9,046 nucleotides of DNA, from contig JANYAA010000095.1 of the NCBI GenBank assembly GCA_025355255.1, positions 1-9,046 of the forward strand, given 5' to 3'. The notes beneath the pieces were generated by a model. It saw only the letters and a list, made by a program, of their open reading frames with translations. It was not told the origin of the DNA and made no database searches. Numbering within the stretch: position 1 is the first letter of the stretch; each line of letters starts with the position of its first letter. A program made the position numbers and the translations under genes. Positions 1-6,232 of the stretch are shown here, piece after piece. The stretch is from Chloroflexota bacterium (GTDB taxonomy: Bacteria; Chloroflexota; Limnocylindria; Limnocylindrales; CSP1-4).

Positions 1-92
1 ACGCCCATACTGCGCGTGTTGACAGCACACCGCGGGCGAGCGGCGAGACCATACGATTGGAGCCACCATACGCGGCGGAGGATCGCCCCACC

Positions 93-776
93 ATGACCGA
101 GGCAACGCGAATTCTCGTCATCGACGACGACCCCAAGATCCGGGCGGTCGTCCGACGGGGGCTGGCCTACGAGGGGTACCGCGTCGTGGAGGCCGCAAGC
201 GGAGCGGAGGGCCTCGAGAAGGCCCGCGAGCACCTGCCCTCGCTCGTCATCCTCGATGTGATGATGCCCGGTATCGACGGTTTGGAGGTCACCCGCAGGC
301 TGCGCGCCGCTGGCGACGAGGTCGCCATCCTGATGCTCACGGCCCGCGATGAGGTCAAGGATCGAGTCGAGGGTCTCGAGACGGGCGCCGACGACTATCT
401 CGTCAAGCCATTCAGCTTCGAGGAGCTTCTGGCCAGGGTGCACGCGCTCCTGCGGCGGCGATCCACGCCGGGAGGCGAGGTGCTGCGGTTCGCCGACCTC
501 GAGTTCGACGTCGATGTGCGAGAGGCTCGGCGGGGTGCCAGACGGATCGAGCTGACGACGACGGAGTACAACCTGCTCCTGCTGTTCATGCGCCACCCGC
601 GCAAGGTCCTCACCCGCGACATCATCATGGAGCACGTATGGGCGTACGACTTTGATGGCGAGTCGAACGTCCTGGAGGTGTATGTGCGCTACCTGCGCGG
701 AAAGCTCGAGGCTGACGGAGAGGCCCGCCTGCTCCACACGGTCCGTGGCGCCGGCTACGTCCTGAAGGAGGCGTGA
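93..776 (+). CDS. OmpR/PhoB-family DNA-binding response regulator
   Basis: This 227-aa cytoplasmic regulator receives phosphate from the partner kinase encoded just downstream and binds DNA as a winged-helix protein. The receiver domain (about residues 5-118) has the acidic pair D11/D12, the phospho-acceptor D55 in [10 protein letters not shown], the switch T83 in LTARD and K105 in LVKPF. A linker at about 119-130 leads to the Trans_reg_C winged helix (about 131-225), with the family signatures [23 protein letters not shown] and [10 protein letters not shown]. The ATG at 93 is chosen because GGAGG lies at 77-81 and the receiver begins at once; a TTG at 57 would add 12 unconserved residues and has no ribosome site. 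The stop overlaps the kinase start by 4 bp, so the two are translated together. The family assignment is secure. The target genes are inferred, with the downstream copper cluster the natural candidate. Confidence 0.95.
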   Translation: MTEATRILVIDDDPKIRAVVRRGLAYEGYRVVEAASGAEGLEKAREHLPSLVILDVMMPGIDGLEVTRRLRAAGDEVAILMLTARDEVKDRVEGLETGADDYLVKPFSFEELLARVHALLRRRSTPGGEVLRFADLEFDVDVREARRGARRIELTTTEYNLLLLFMRHPRKVLTRDIIMEHVWAYDFDGESNVLEVYVRYLRGKLEADGEARLLHTVRGAGYVLKEA

Positions 777-2179
777 TCCCGCGGTTGCGACTCTCGATCC
801 GGACGCGGCTCGCCTTCCTGTATACGGCGCTGCTTGCTGCGGCGCTCGTCACGTTTGGCTCGGGCATGCACCTTGTCCTCGGCGATGAGCTGCTTCGGTC
901 ATTTGACGCGTCGCTCGTCGCGAACGCCGAACATGCTGCGGGTGCCCTTGCGCAGGACGTCGACTCGTCAGGCATCGTGCAGCCGACTGGTCGCTTGATT
1001 GTGCAGTTCGCCGCAACCGGGGGCCGCGTGCTCGTGCTTGACCCGAACGGCCGCGTGCTCGTGGACTCGGCGAGCGGGGAGCACCCCCCGCTGTCGCTCG
1101 GCAAGGCCGACACCGAGGCCGCCGACCTGCACACCCACAGGGTGCGCGAGGTTGTCCTGGCCGACGACGTGCTTCGGATGACCGTTCAGGCGATCCTCGC
1201 CCCGGACGGGCGTCGCGCCGGCTACGTGGTCTGGGCGGCCAGCACCAGCCCCTTGCGGGCCTTGCTCGACACGGTGCGCTTCGCGTTGGTCCTGGGCGGG
1301 GCCAGCGTGACCGCGCTTGCCCTCCTCGGCGGCCTGTTTCTCGCCCGCAGGGCGCTGCAGCCGGTGGCCGACGTGACCGACGCCGCTCGGGCCATCGCGT
1401 TGTCGGGCGACTTCGGGGCCCGCGTCGAGGGCGCCAGCGCAGACGACGAGGTCGGAGAGCTCGTCAGCGCGTTCAACGAGATGCTCTCGGCGCTTGAGTC
1501 GAACCACATGGCGCTGCAGCACTTCCTCGGCGATGCCTCGCACGAGCTCCGGACCCCGCTGACCACCATCAGGGCCAACCTCGACCTCGCCCGCCGGCAG
1601 GACCTGCGCGCCGACGAGCGCGAGGCGATCCTCGCCGACGCCCGCGATGAGGCCGAGCGGATGGGCAGGCTGGTCGGCGACCTCCTGTCGCTCGCAAGAG
1701 CCGAGTCGGGGGCGCGGATCGAGTTCTCTGCCGTGGAGCTTGATGCCTTGCTTGTGGAGTCAATTCGCCAGCAGCGCCTGACGGCGCCGCGGGTCCGCAT
1801 GACGGTCTCCGCGGTCGAGCCCGTCGTCGTGGACGGCGATCGGGACCGCCTGCGGGAGCTGCTCGGCATCCTCCTGGACAACGCCGCCCACTACACGCCA
1901 GCGGGGGGCACCGTCACGGCACGCCTCGATGTGCTCGACCTTCGCGCGATTGTCACGATCGAGGACACCGGCATCGGCTTTGACACCGGGGACGAGACGC
2001 GCCTGTTCGAGCGCCTGTACCGGGGCGAACGGGCGCGCGAGATGCGCCCGTCGGGGACGGGGCTCGGGCTTGCCATCGCGCGCTGGATCGTCGAGGCCCA
2101 CGGCGGCACGATCCGGCTCGCCAACCGCGCCACTGGCGGGGCCGTTGCGGTGGTGTCCCTCCCGATCAGGGTGTCCTGA
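773..2179 (+). CDS. HAMP-domain sensor histidine kinase
   Basis: This is a membrane-bound sensor kinase of 468 aa, partner of the regulator ahead of it. In order: a basic N-terminus; TM1 (about 13-36); an extracytoplasmic sensor region of about 120 residues; TM2 (about 166-190); HAMP (about 190-243); and HisKA with H257 in the H-box SHELRTPL. The HATPase_c domain has N370 in the N-box [11 protein letters not shown]398 in DTGIGF, and the G2 motif GTGLGLA. All catalytic boxes are intact. The sensor region has a few histidines (H54, H104 and an LHTH motif at 120-122) but no known metal-site signature, so the signal is unknown. The GTG at 773 overlaps the regulator stop as GTGA. AAGGAGG at 765-771 is only 1 nt from this GTG, so the in-frame TTG at 785 (13 nt away) is an alternative start. 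Architecture resembles MprB/BaeS-type kinases. Confidence 0.95.
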   Translation: MIPRLRLSIRTRLAFLYTALLAAALVTFGSGMHLVLGDELLRSFDASLVANAEHAAGALAQDVDSSGIVQPTGRLIVQFAATGGRVLVLDPNGRVLVDSASGEHPPLSLGKADTEAADLHTHRVREVVLADDVLRMTVQAILAPDGRRAGYVVWAASTSPLRALLDTVRFALVLGGASVTALALLGGLFLARRALQPVADVTDAARAIALSGDFGARVEGASADDEVGELVSAFNEMLSALESNHMALQHFLGDASHELRTPLTTIRANLDLARRQDLRADEREAILADARDEAERMGRLVGDLLSLARAESGARIEFSAVELDALLVESIRQQRLTAPRVRMTVSAVEPVVVDGDRDRLRELLGILLDNAAHYTPAGGTVTARLDVLDLRAIVTIEDTGIGFDTGDETRLFERLYRGERAREMRPSGTGLGLAIARWIVEAHGGTIRLANRATGGAVAVVSLPIRVS

Positions 2180-2189
2180 CCGGGAGGGA
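2156..2189 (+). terminator. Strong hairpin over the kinase stop codon, probable terminator
   Basis: The left arm TCCCTCCCGATCAGG (2156-2170) and right arm CCTGACCGGGAGGGA (2175-2189) pair at 14 of 15 positions, with one A-C mismatch, around a GTGT loop. Two G-U pairs could extend the stem. The kinase stop codon (2177-2179) lies in the right arm. No T-run follows, so this is not a textbook intrinsic terminator. GC-rich genomes often end genes with such hairpins, and the position at the end of the two-component operon fits. It could instead protect the 3' end of the mRNA. Confidence 0.6.
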
Positions 2190-2397
2190 TGGGCTGGTGC
2201 ATCCGGCCTATCGACGAAGTCTCAGGCTGTCCTCACCCGGCACTTATCCGGCTGGCCGATGGTTGGTTCACGACCCCATGTGATCGACCGGCGCGAGTGA
2301 CCGCCCCTCCAGGTGGGAATTCGCGATCGACCCACCCGGGCCACGTCGTCGCCAACCGGTCGGACGCGGCCCCTACAACAGTCAATCGGAGGACGCC
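2190..2397 (+). promoter_or_regulatory. Intergenic region ahead of the YHS gene, likely holding its promoter
   Basis: About 200 nt with no credible ORF separate the kinase hairpin from the YHS gene. The gene begins a new transcription unit if the hairpin terminates, so its promoter should be here, but I see no convincing -35/-10 pair. An imperfect dyad lies at 2338-2347 (GGGCCACGTC) and 2363-2372 (GACGCGGCCC), pairing at 9 of 10 positions around a 15-nt loop, just before the ribosome site GGAGGA at 2388-2393. The phrase GATCGACC occurs twice, at about 2281 and 2325. Either could be a regulator site; neither matches an operator I know. Confidence 0.3.
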
Positions 2398-2583
2398 ATG
2401 CACGAGCCAGAGACCGATCCCGTCTGCGGAATGACCATCGAGCGGGGGACAGCGGTCAGCGTGGAGTACCACGGTGTGGCCTACCGATTCTGCGACCCCG
2501 CCTGTGCCGAGACCTTCCGCCAGGACCCAGCACGGTGGGTGGGCGATGGCAGCGGTGCCGGGTTCGTCCACGACCACCACTGA
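2398..2583 (+). CDS. Small YHS-domain metal-binding protein
   Basis: This 61-aa cytoplasmic protein is almost entirely one YHS domain. It opens with DPVCGMTI (C10), followed by the YHGVAYRFCDPACAETF core (C32, C36). YHS domains are short treble-clef-like modules that occur alone or fused to copper and other heavy-metal P-type ATPases, where the conserved cysteines are thought to bind metal. The tail ends in HDHH, which adds possible ligands. The ATG at 2398 has an excellent ribosome site (GGAGGA, 2388-2393). The next gene begins 39 nt downstream, so co-transcription is likely. A role as a small copper-binding or delivery protein is inferred from the family and from the neighbouring copper genes; the metal is not proven by the sequence. 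Confidence 0.9.
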   Translation: MHEPETDPVCGMTIERGTAVSVEYHGVAYRFCDPACAETFRQDPARWVGDGSGAGFVHDHH

Positions 2584-2622
2584 GTCCAGCCGACCGGGCG
2601 GGCGCGAGGCAGGAGCAGCAGC

Positions 2623-3831
2623 GTGGGACGACGATCACGCGCCGACGGACACAGGCGCACCCCAAGCCGGCAGGTGCCAGACGCCCGATTTGCCGGCGGA
2701 GTCCTGACAGCCGTGGGGGTTGGTCCGCAGCCCGCGACGTCGCGGGCTGCGGAGTCGTTGGCCTCCGCACGAGCCACGGTGGCGCCAATCGCCGGTGCGA
2801 CTGTCGCCGAGCCGGTGGCCCTCGTGGTCTCCCACCGATTCGACTCGGGAGTTCACGGCGGCGTCCCATACACGGCGACGGTTCGCGTCACCGGCCGGCG
2901 CCGGGCGGTGACCGGGAGGCCGTCGCAGGCTGACGCCTTCTCGCAGACCGAGCTGATCGCCGGCGTCGTGCCTGGGTCGGGTCCGGTGGCGCTGACATCC
3001 TGGGTGTACGGGATCGCCGCGGGCGAATGGGATATCACCGCGGAGATCGTGGGTCCTGAGTGGGCACGGGCCGCACGCCGCGGCGCCCTGCTCGAACGAG
3101 TCTCATGGTCGTGGCGGCGGTGGTCGATGGCAGAAGCTGCCCCGGGGCCGGTCCAAACACGCTGGGCGCCACTCGCGCCCCTCGCTGCCACCCCGGCGGT
3201 GTTGCCGGGCAGCTTCACGCTGCTCGCCGTCGCGGCGATCGTGGTCGCGCTCGCCAGCCAGCCGCCGATCCTCGCGCAATCGGGAATCGACGCGGGCCCG
3301 GCACTCGCCGCCTCCATATTGGGGCTGGCCGCAGGGATCGCCGGCGCCAAAGCCTGGTACATGGCGCTCAAGGGCGTATCGCTCGCGACGCTGAAGGAGG
3401 GCTGGTCCGTCGACGGGTTCCTCGTTGCAGCTCCCATCGTCGCGGTCTTGACCGCACTTGCGGTCGGAATGCCGCTGGGTCCCTACCTCGACGGGATCAC
3501 GCCCGGCATCTTCATGGCGGTCGCCATCGGTCGGATCGGCTGCTTCCTGACCGGATGCTGCACGGGTCGCTGGACGGCCTCGGCGTGGGGCATGTGGTCG
3601 TCAGATCGGCGGGTGGGCGCCCGGCGCATCCCAACCCAGCTGATCGAGTCCGCGGCAGGCCTGGTCTTGGCGATCGCGTCAGGATCCGCGGTCATGGCGC
3701 AGGTCGGCGGCGGTCGCGGCCTGGTCTTCATTGGGGCAATGGCCCTCTATGCAACTGTCCGCCAACTGCTGCTCCGCCTGCGTGGAGAGGCACGCCGCTT
3801 CTCCTGGCAGCGGTCCCGGGTGGCTGGCTGA
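2623..3831 (+). CDS. Divergent Lgt-family membrane protein with N-terminal extra domain
   Basis: This 402-aa protein has a C-terminal half related to prolipoprotein diacylglyceryl transferase. Residues about 193-385 form roughly six membrane helices and include the family loop GRIGCFLTGCC (R304, C307, C312, C313), then WGMW and IPTQLIES (PTQ 337-339, E342). The usual SFHGG motif is replaced by WSVDG (261-265). Before the helices lie about 190 residues. Part of this (about 64-143) looks like a beta-sandwich (alternating strands, then VYGIAAGEWDITAEI) that I cannot assign to a family. There is no signal peptide. The GTG at 2623 is supported by AGGAG at 2611-2615; a perfect palindrome at 2724-2753 lies in the coding region, so a later start (TTG 2758, GTG 2779) is possible. 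Lgt transfers diacylglycerol to lipobox cysteines, but the departures here make that activity uncertain. It could be a family member with another substrate. Confidence 0.75.
   Translation: MGRRSRADGHRRTPSRQVPDARFAGGVLTAVGVGPQPATSRAAESLASARATVAPIAGATVAEPVALVVSHRFDSGVHGGVPYTATVRVTGRRRAVTGRPSQADAFSQTELIAGVVPGSGPVALTSWVYGIAAGEWDITAEIVGPEWARAARRGALLERVSWSWRRWSMAEAAPGPVQTRWAPLAPLAATPAVLPGSFTLLAVAAIVVALASQPPILAQSGIDAGPALAASILGLAAGIAGAKAWYMALKGVSLATLKEGWSVDGFLVAAPIVAVLTALAVGMPLGPYLDGITPGIFMAVAIGRIGCFLTGCCTGRWTASAWGMWSSDRRVGARRIPTQLIESAAGLVLAIASGSAVMAQVGGGRGLVFIGAMALYATVRQLLLRLRGEARRFSWQRSRVAG
2724..2753. repeat. Perfect 30-bp palindrome
   Basis: The half-site TCCGCAGCCCGCGAC (2724-2738) is followed immediately by its exact reverse complement (2739-2753). 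As RNA it would make a very stable GC-rich stem, realistically with ACGT as the loop. It lies about 140 nt after the YHS stop and about 100 nt into the Lgt-like reading frame, and no T-run follows. It could be an operator for a dimeric regulator, an attenuator or terminator after the YHS gene, or a repeat element. I see no second copy in the window. Confidence 0.85.
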
Positions 3832-3869
3832 CCCGTCACAGGTTCCGGGCCGCCTCCGCCGGCTGCGCA

Positions 3870-4121
3870 TCAGGCGCCCTGGGCCGCGGCCGTAAGGAGC
3901 AGGACAATCGCGCCGAGGATTGCCATCACGATCGCGCCGCGGGCGACCCTCGTGATCGCGGGCTCGATGGTGTCCGCCCCACGGTCCAGCCGGACGATGA
4001 GCCCGTCCAAGTACGAGCCAAACCCGAGCATGACCACGATCAGCACGTGCTTCACCAGGAGCACTGACGCCCACGCACCGCCGATCTTGCCCGGCCCGCT
4101 GTACCGCGTGTCGATCCCCAT
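3870..4121 (-). CDS. CopD-like membrane protein, C-terminal fragment (possible pseudogene)
   Basis: The only minus-strand gene encodes 83 aa with two hydrophobic helices (about 18-40 and 62-81). The stretch RYSGPGKIGGAWASVLLVKH followed by LIVVMLGFGSYLD matches the last part of CopD-family copper import/export membrane proteins as I know them. Full-length family members have several more helices ahead of this. The frame stays open upstream of the ATG and reads PVFRATGIYL straight into it, which also looks like family sequence. Further upstream it becomes hydrophilic and Pro/Ser/Arg-rich, with no ATG, GTG or TTG start seen to about 4300. I read this as a gene that has lost its 5' part, kept as a remnant or a very short protein. 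It converges on the preceding Lgt-like gene with a 38-nt gap. A genuine short two-helix protein is the alternative. Confidence 0.55.
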   Translation of the reverse strand: MGIDTRYSGPGKIGGAWASVLLVKHVLIVVMLGFGSYLDGLIVRLDRGADTIEPAITRVARGAIVMAILGAIVLLLTAAAQGA

Positions 4122-4418
4122 CAGGTAGATGCCGGTCGCGCGGAAGACCGGTGCCGCGAGGAGTGACGCGCAACGAAGAACCTCGCTGGACGACGGTGGC
4201 GCGAGCTGACCCGGGCGACCGGGTGCCGCGCGGGGACGGGCCCAAGAATCTGGTCCAAACCCGAATCCACGCTGAACGTAGGCTGAGGAGCGGCTGGGAT
4301 CACCACGGCTGATCGGCCTTCTCAGGTCGACGTCATCCGTGGCTCACCTCGCGCTCAGGTGGCGGCGGTGAACTACACCCATGCTGATCGTGACAACCCC
4401 GCGCCTAGCCGGTGAGAA
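4122..4418. other. Non-coding or decayed stretch between divergent genes
   Basis: These 297 nt lie between the CopD fragment and the cupredoxin gene, which read away from each other. On the minus strand about 30 nt next to 4121 still read as CopD-like sequence. The rest shows no protein of recognisable character in any frame. A promoter for the cupredoxin operon is expected near 4300-4410, but I found no convincing -35/-10 pair and no CsoR-, CopY- or CueR-like operator. Short arms CCACGG and CCGTGG around 4303-4341 are too weak to call. Confidence 0.4.
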
Positions 4419-4931
4419 GTGGCGGTGAGGAGCCGCGCTCGTCGCGAGCCCGGCGACGCCAGCTTGCGTGAGGTGGTCGAGGTCGTCGTGGCCGACGGCT
4501 ACCGCCCGGACCACATTGAGGCCTCAGCGGGTGTGCCTCTCCGGATCATCTTTCGGCGCCTTGAAGATCACCCGTGCTCGGACCACGTCGTCTTCTCGTC
4601 GCCGAGGCTTGAGCGCCGACTCGCCCCGATGTCCACGACCATCGTCGACCTCCCGGCGCAACCCGGCCGCGAGATCCGCTTCACCTGCGGCATGGGCCGC
4701 TACCGCGGCCGGATCGACCTCATCACGCCCACGACGCCGGGGGGTGCCTCGCGCGCCGCGCCAGCGCTCGCGGGTTGGCCTGCGCTCGTCGCCTTCCTGG
4801 CCGCGGTCGCGTTCACGGCGAGCGGGGGCCTGACGGTCGAGCGCCTCGCGGTGGTGCTTGCTGCAGGTGTGGCCCCCGCTGTCGCGGTCTACGTCGGCCA
4901 ACGCGCCCTCGCTCGAACCACTCGGTCCTAA
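4419..4931 (+). CDS. Membrane-anchored cupredoxin-like domain protein
   Basis: This 170-aa protein has one cupredoxin-like domain (about 18-103) and a C-terminal pair of membrane helices (about 117-136 and 142-162). The domain has the pattern ADGYRPDHIEASAGVPLRI, then HPCSDHVVF (C53, H56), then IRFTCGMGRYRG (C90, M92). The same pattern occurs twice in the fusion protein encoded at 6233-8305, so all three are one family (Cupredoxin_1-like). Likely copper ligands are cysteines and methionine rather than the His/Cys/His/Met set of plastocyanin. The usual second methionine (CGMGM) is arginine here. There is no signal peptide, and both ends are Arg-rich. By the positive-inside rule the copper domain may face the cytoplasm. 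Start is GTG 4419 or GTG 4425; GAGAAG at 4413-4418 fits the second slightly better. The stop overlaps the next start by 1 base (TAATG). Confidence 0.8.
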   Translation: MAVRSRARREPGDASLREVVEVVVADGYRPDHIEASAGVPLRIIFRRLEDHPCSDHVVFSSPRLERRLAPMSTTIVDLPAQPGREIRFTCGMGRYRGRIDLITPTTPGGASRAAPALAGWPALVAFLAAVAFTASGGLTVERLAVVLAAGVAPAVAVYVGQRALARTTRS

Positions 4932-5758
4932 TGGGAGATCTGGTGCCCTTCGTTCTCGACATCAATCCGGTCGCCTTCAGCCTCGCCGGTATTCCGATCC
5001 GCTGGTACGGGCTGATCCTGGTCGTTGCCATCGCCGCTGCCTACGCCGTCGCGGACCGGGAGGCAGCTCGGATCAGGCTGTCCCGGGGCCTGGTCTCCGA
5101 CGGTGTGCTGTGGGTTGGCATCGCGGCGCTGGTTGGGGGCCGGGCGCTGTACGTGATCCAGAACGGCGTGCCGGGTCTTGCCGAGCACCCGGCCCATGTG
5201 CTGATGATCTGGATGGGCGGCCTCTCGTTCTATGGCGGCCTGATCGGCGGCCTCGCCGCTCTCCTCGTCTTCGCGCAGCGCCGCCGGGTGCCGCTGCTCC
5301 ACGTCCTTGACGTCGCGGCACCGGCGGCTGCCATCGGCCAGGCCATCGGCCACATTGGGTGTCTCATCGGCGGGGACTCGTACGGCATCCCGACCGACCT
5401 TCCATGGGCGGTCGTCTACCGCAACCCCGCCGCAATGGCGCCGCTCGGGGTGCCCCTCCACCCGACGCAGGCGTACGAAGCCATCGCCCTCGCGGCGCTG
5501 TTCGTCCTGCTGTGGGCGCTTCGTCGCCACCTCTCGAGCCTGCCCGGCGCGGTGGCCGCGATCTATCTCGCGGGCCTCGCGACGGCGCGGTTCGTCCTGT
5601 TCTTCCTGCGCGACGAGCCACCGGTCCTGCTTGGCCTCAAGACCGCCCAGTGGATAGGTCTGGGGATCTTTGCCGCAGCGGCCATCCTGCTCATCGTGAC
5701 CTTGCGCGAGTCTCACCGCCTTGGCACGCACCCCAGCAAACTCGAGGTTGCTCGCTGA
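4931..5758 (+). CDS. lgt: Prolipoprotein diacylglyceryl transferase family protein
   Basis: This 275-aa polytopic membrane protein has the standard Lgt length and layout. Recognisable blocks are IRWYGLIL (Y26, as in E. coli), VGGRALYV, GGLSFYGGLIGG, the signature loop GHIGCLIGGDSYGIPTDLPW, HPTQAYEA, and ARFVLFFLRDEP near the C-terminus. Lgt moves diacylglycerol from phosphatidylglycerol to the lipobox cysteine of prelipoproteins in the inner membrane. Several E. coli key positions differ: the H103 equivalent is Y101, R143 is H141, N146 is C144, E151 is D149 and E243 is F224. The R239 equivalent (R220) and G154 (G152) remain. Family membership is firm, while the classical activity is not assured. 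ATG 4931 overlaps the previous stop. GTG 4943 has a better ribosome site (GGGAG, 4933-4937) and may be the true start. The stop overlaps the next start (TGATG), so it sits in a coupled trio with copper-type genes. Confidence 0.88.
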   Translation: MGDLVPFVLDINPVAFSLAGIPIRWYGLILVVAIAAAYAVADREAARIRLSRGLVSDGVLWVGIAALVGGRALYVIQNGVPGLAEHPAHVLMIWMGGLSFYGGLIGGLAALLVFAQRRRVPLLHVLDVAAPAAAIGQAIGHIGCLIGGDSYGIPTDLPWAVVYRNPAAMAPLGVPLHPTQAYEAIALAALFVLLWALRRHLSSLPGAVAAIYLAGLATARFVLFFLRDEPPVLLGLKTAQWIGLGIFAAAAILLIVTLRESHRLGTHPSKLEVAR

Positions 5759-6078
5759 TGACCACACCTGCCCGTCCCACGCCCGTAACCCGTGAATCGT
5801 CGCGGCCGCGGTGGCTCATGCCGGCGCTGATCGTCATCGGGATCGCGATCGCCCTCGTCATGGCAGGCGTCGTCTCAATCGCGACTGTGCTCTACGCGGG
5901 CATGTTTGGCGGAATGATGCTGATGCACGTCGGCGGACACGGCGGACACGGCGGGCACGGCGGTCACACCTCGGGAACTACGAGCCCGGGCAGCGAACCT
6001 ACCGACGACGCGGAAAGCGCCGCCGTCGAATCGCCTGCCAGCGGCCAGGCGCCAACCAGTCGCGGCGGGTGTCACTAG
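5758..6078 (+). CDS. Small His/Gly-rich single-span membrane protein
   Basis: This is a 106-aa protein that I cannot place in a named family. A basic N-terminus (RESSRPRWL) leads into one long hydrophobic segment (about 19-57) ending in the Met-rich patch GMFGGMMLMH. Immediately after come four GGH repeats (59-70), then an acidic Ser/Thr/Pro/Ala-rich tail ending GGCH. The layout (one helix, then Met and His clusters) recalls small membrane proteins such as DUF2933 found in copper operons, but this is a resemblance in style only. The Met, His and terminal Cys-His make metal binding plausible. With the basic end inside, the His-rich tail would lie outside the membrane. The ATG shares a base with the Lgt stop (TGATG), indicating translational coupling; the ribosome site is weak (GAGG, 5744-5747). 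Confidence 0.8.
   Translation: MTTPARPTPVTRESSRPRWLMPALIVIGIAIALVMAGVVSIATVLYAGMFGGMMLMHVGGHGGHGGHGGHTSGTTSPGSEPTDDAESAAVESPASGQAPTSRGGCH
5932..5967 (+). repeat. Four tandem 9-bp repeats encoding Gly-Gly-His
   Basis: The unit GGCGGACAC occurs twice exactly, then as GGCGGGCAC and GGCGGTCAC, giving (GGH)4 in the small membrane protein. Variation is only at the third base of the second glycine codon, so the protein repeat is preserved. Such an array can gain or lose units by slippage. It is a probable metal-binding tract. Confidence 0.95.
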
Positions 6079-6232
6079 CACTACTACCGGTGCATGTGTC
6101 GGTCAGGGTCGACTTGACTGACTCTTGAGCAAGGCTTGCCCCCACCTGCATTGGCAGCCGGGCTCCGATCCCGCACGCTGATGCCACCGCCCGAGACCGT
6201 CGGGCAATCCTTCTCAGGAGCCAGCGCCCCCG
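6079..6232 (+). promoter_or_regulatory. Gap ahead of the HMA-TauE fusion gene
   Basis: These 154 nt hold no credible gene. They contain AGGAG at 6216-6220, the probable ribosome site of the next gene (12-nt spacing, rather long). TTGACT occurs at 6114-6119 but has no matching -10 at normal spacing. A short dyad CAAG-G-CTTG lies at about 6130-6138. An internal promoter is possible; read-through from the upstream trio is equally possible. Confidence 0.25.

Noticed and set aside
19..24. TTGACA as a -35 promoter element for the two-component genes
   Set aside because: No -10-like hexamer at 16-19 nt; the closest, TACGAT at 52-57, is 27 nt away.
57..92. TTG start at 57 for the response regulator
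   Set aside because: No ribosome site, adds residues absent from the family, and ATG 93 has GGAGG upstream.
2313..2933. Plus-strand open frame of 206 codons across the YHS gene
   Set aside because: Arg/Pro-rich, no domain character, and contradicted by the clear YHS protein and its ribosome site.
4928..5767. Minus-strand open frame of 279 codons opposite the Lgt-family gene
   Set aside because: Charged, low-complexity composition with no membrane or domain pattern; the plus strand has clear Lgt motifs, so this is a GC-rich shadow.
4750..6080. A lipobox lipoprotein as local substrate for the Lgt-family proteins
   Set aside because: None of the window's proteins has a signal peptide followed by an L-A/S-G/A-C box; Cys residues lie in metal motifs instead.
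6114..6142. TTGACT as a promoter for the HMA-TauE fusion
   Set aside because: The -10 position reads TGCCCC, and no MerR/CueR-type dyad is centred between the elements.
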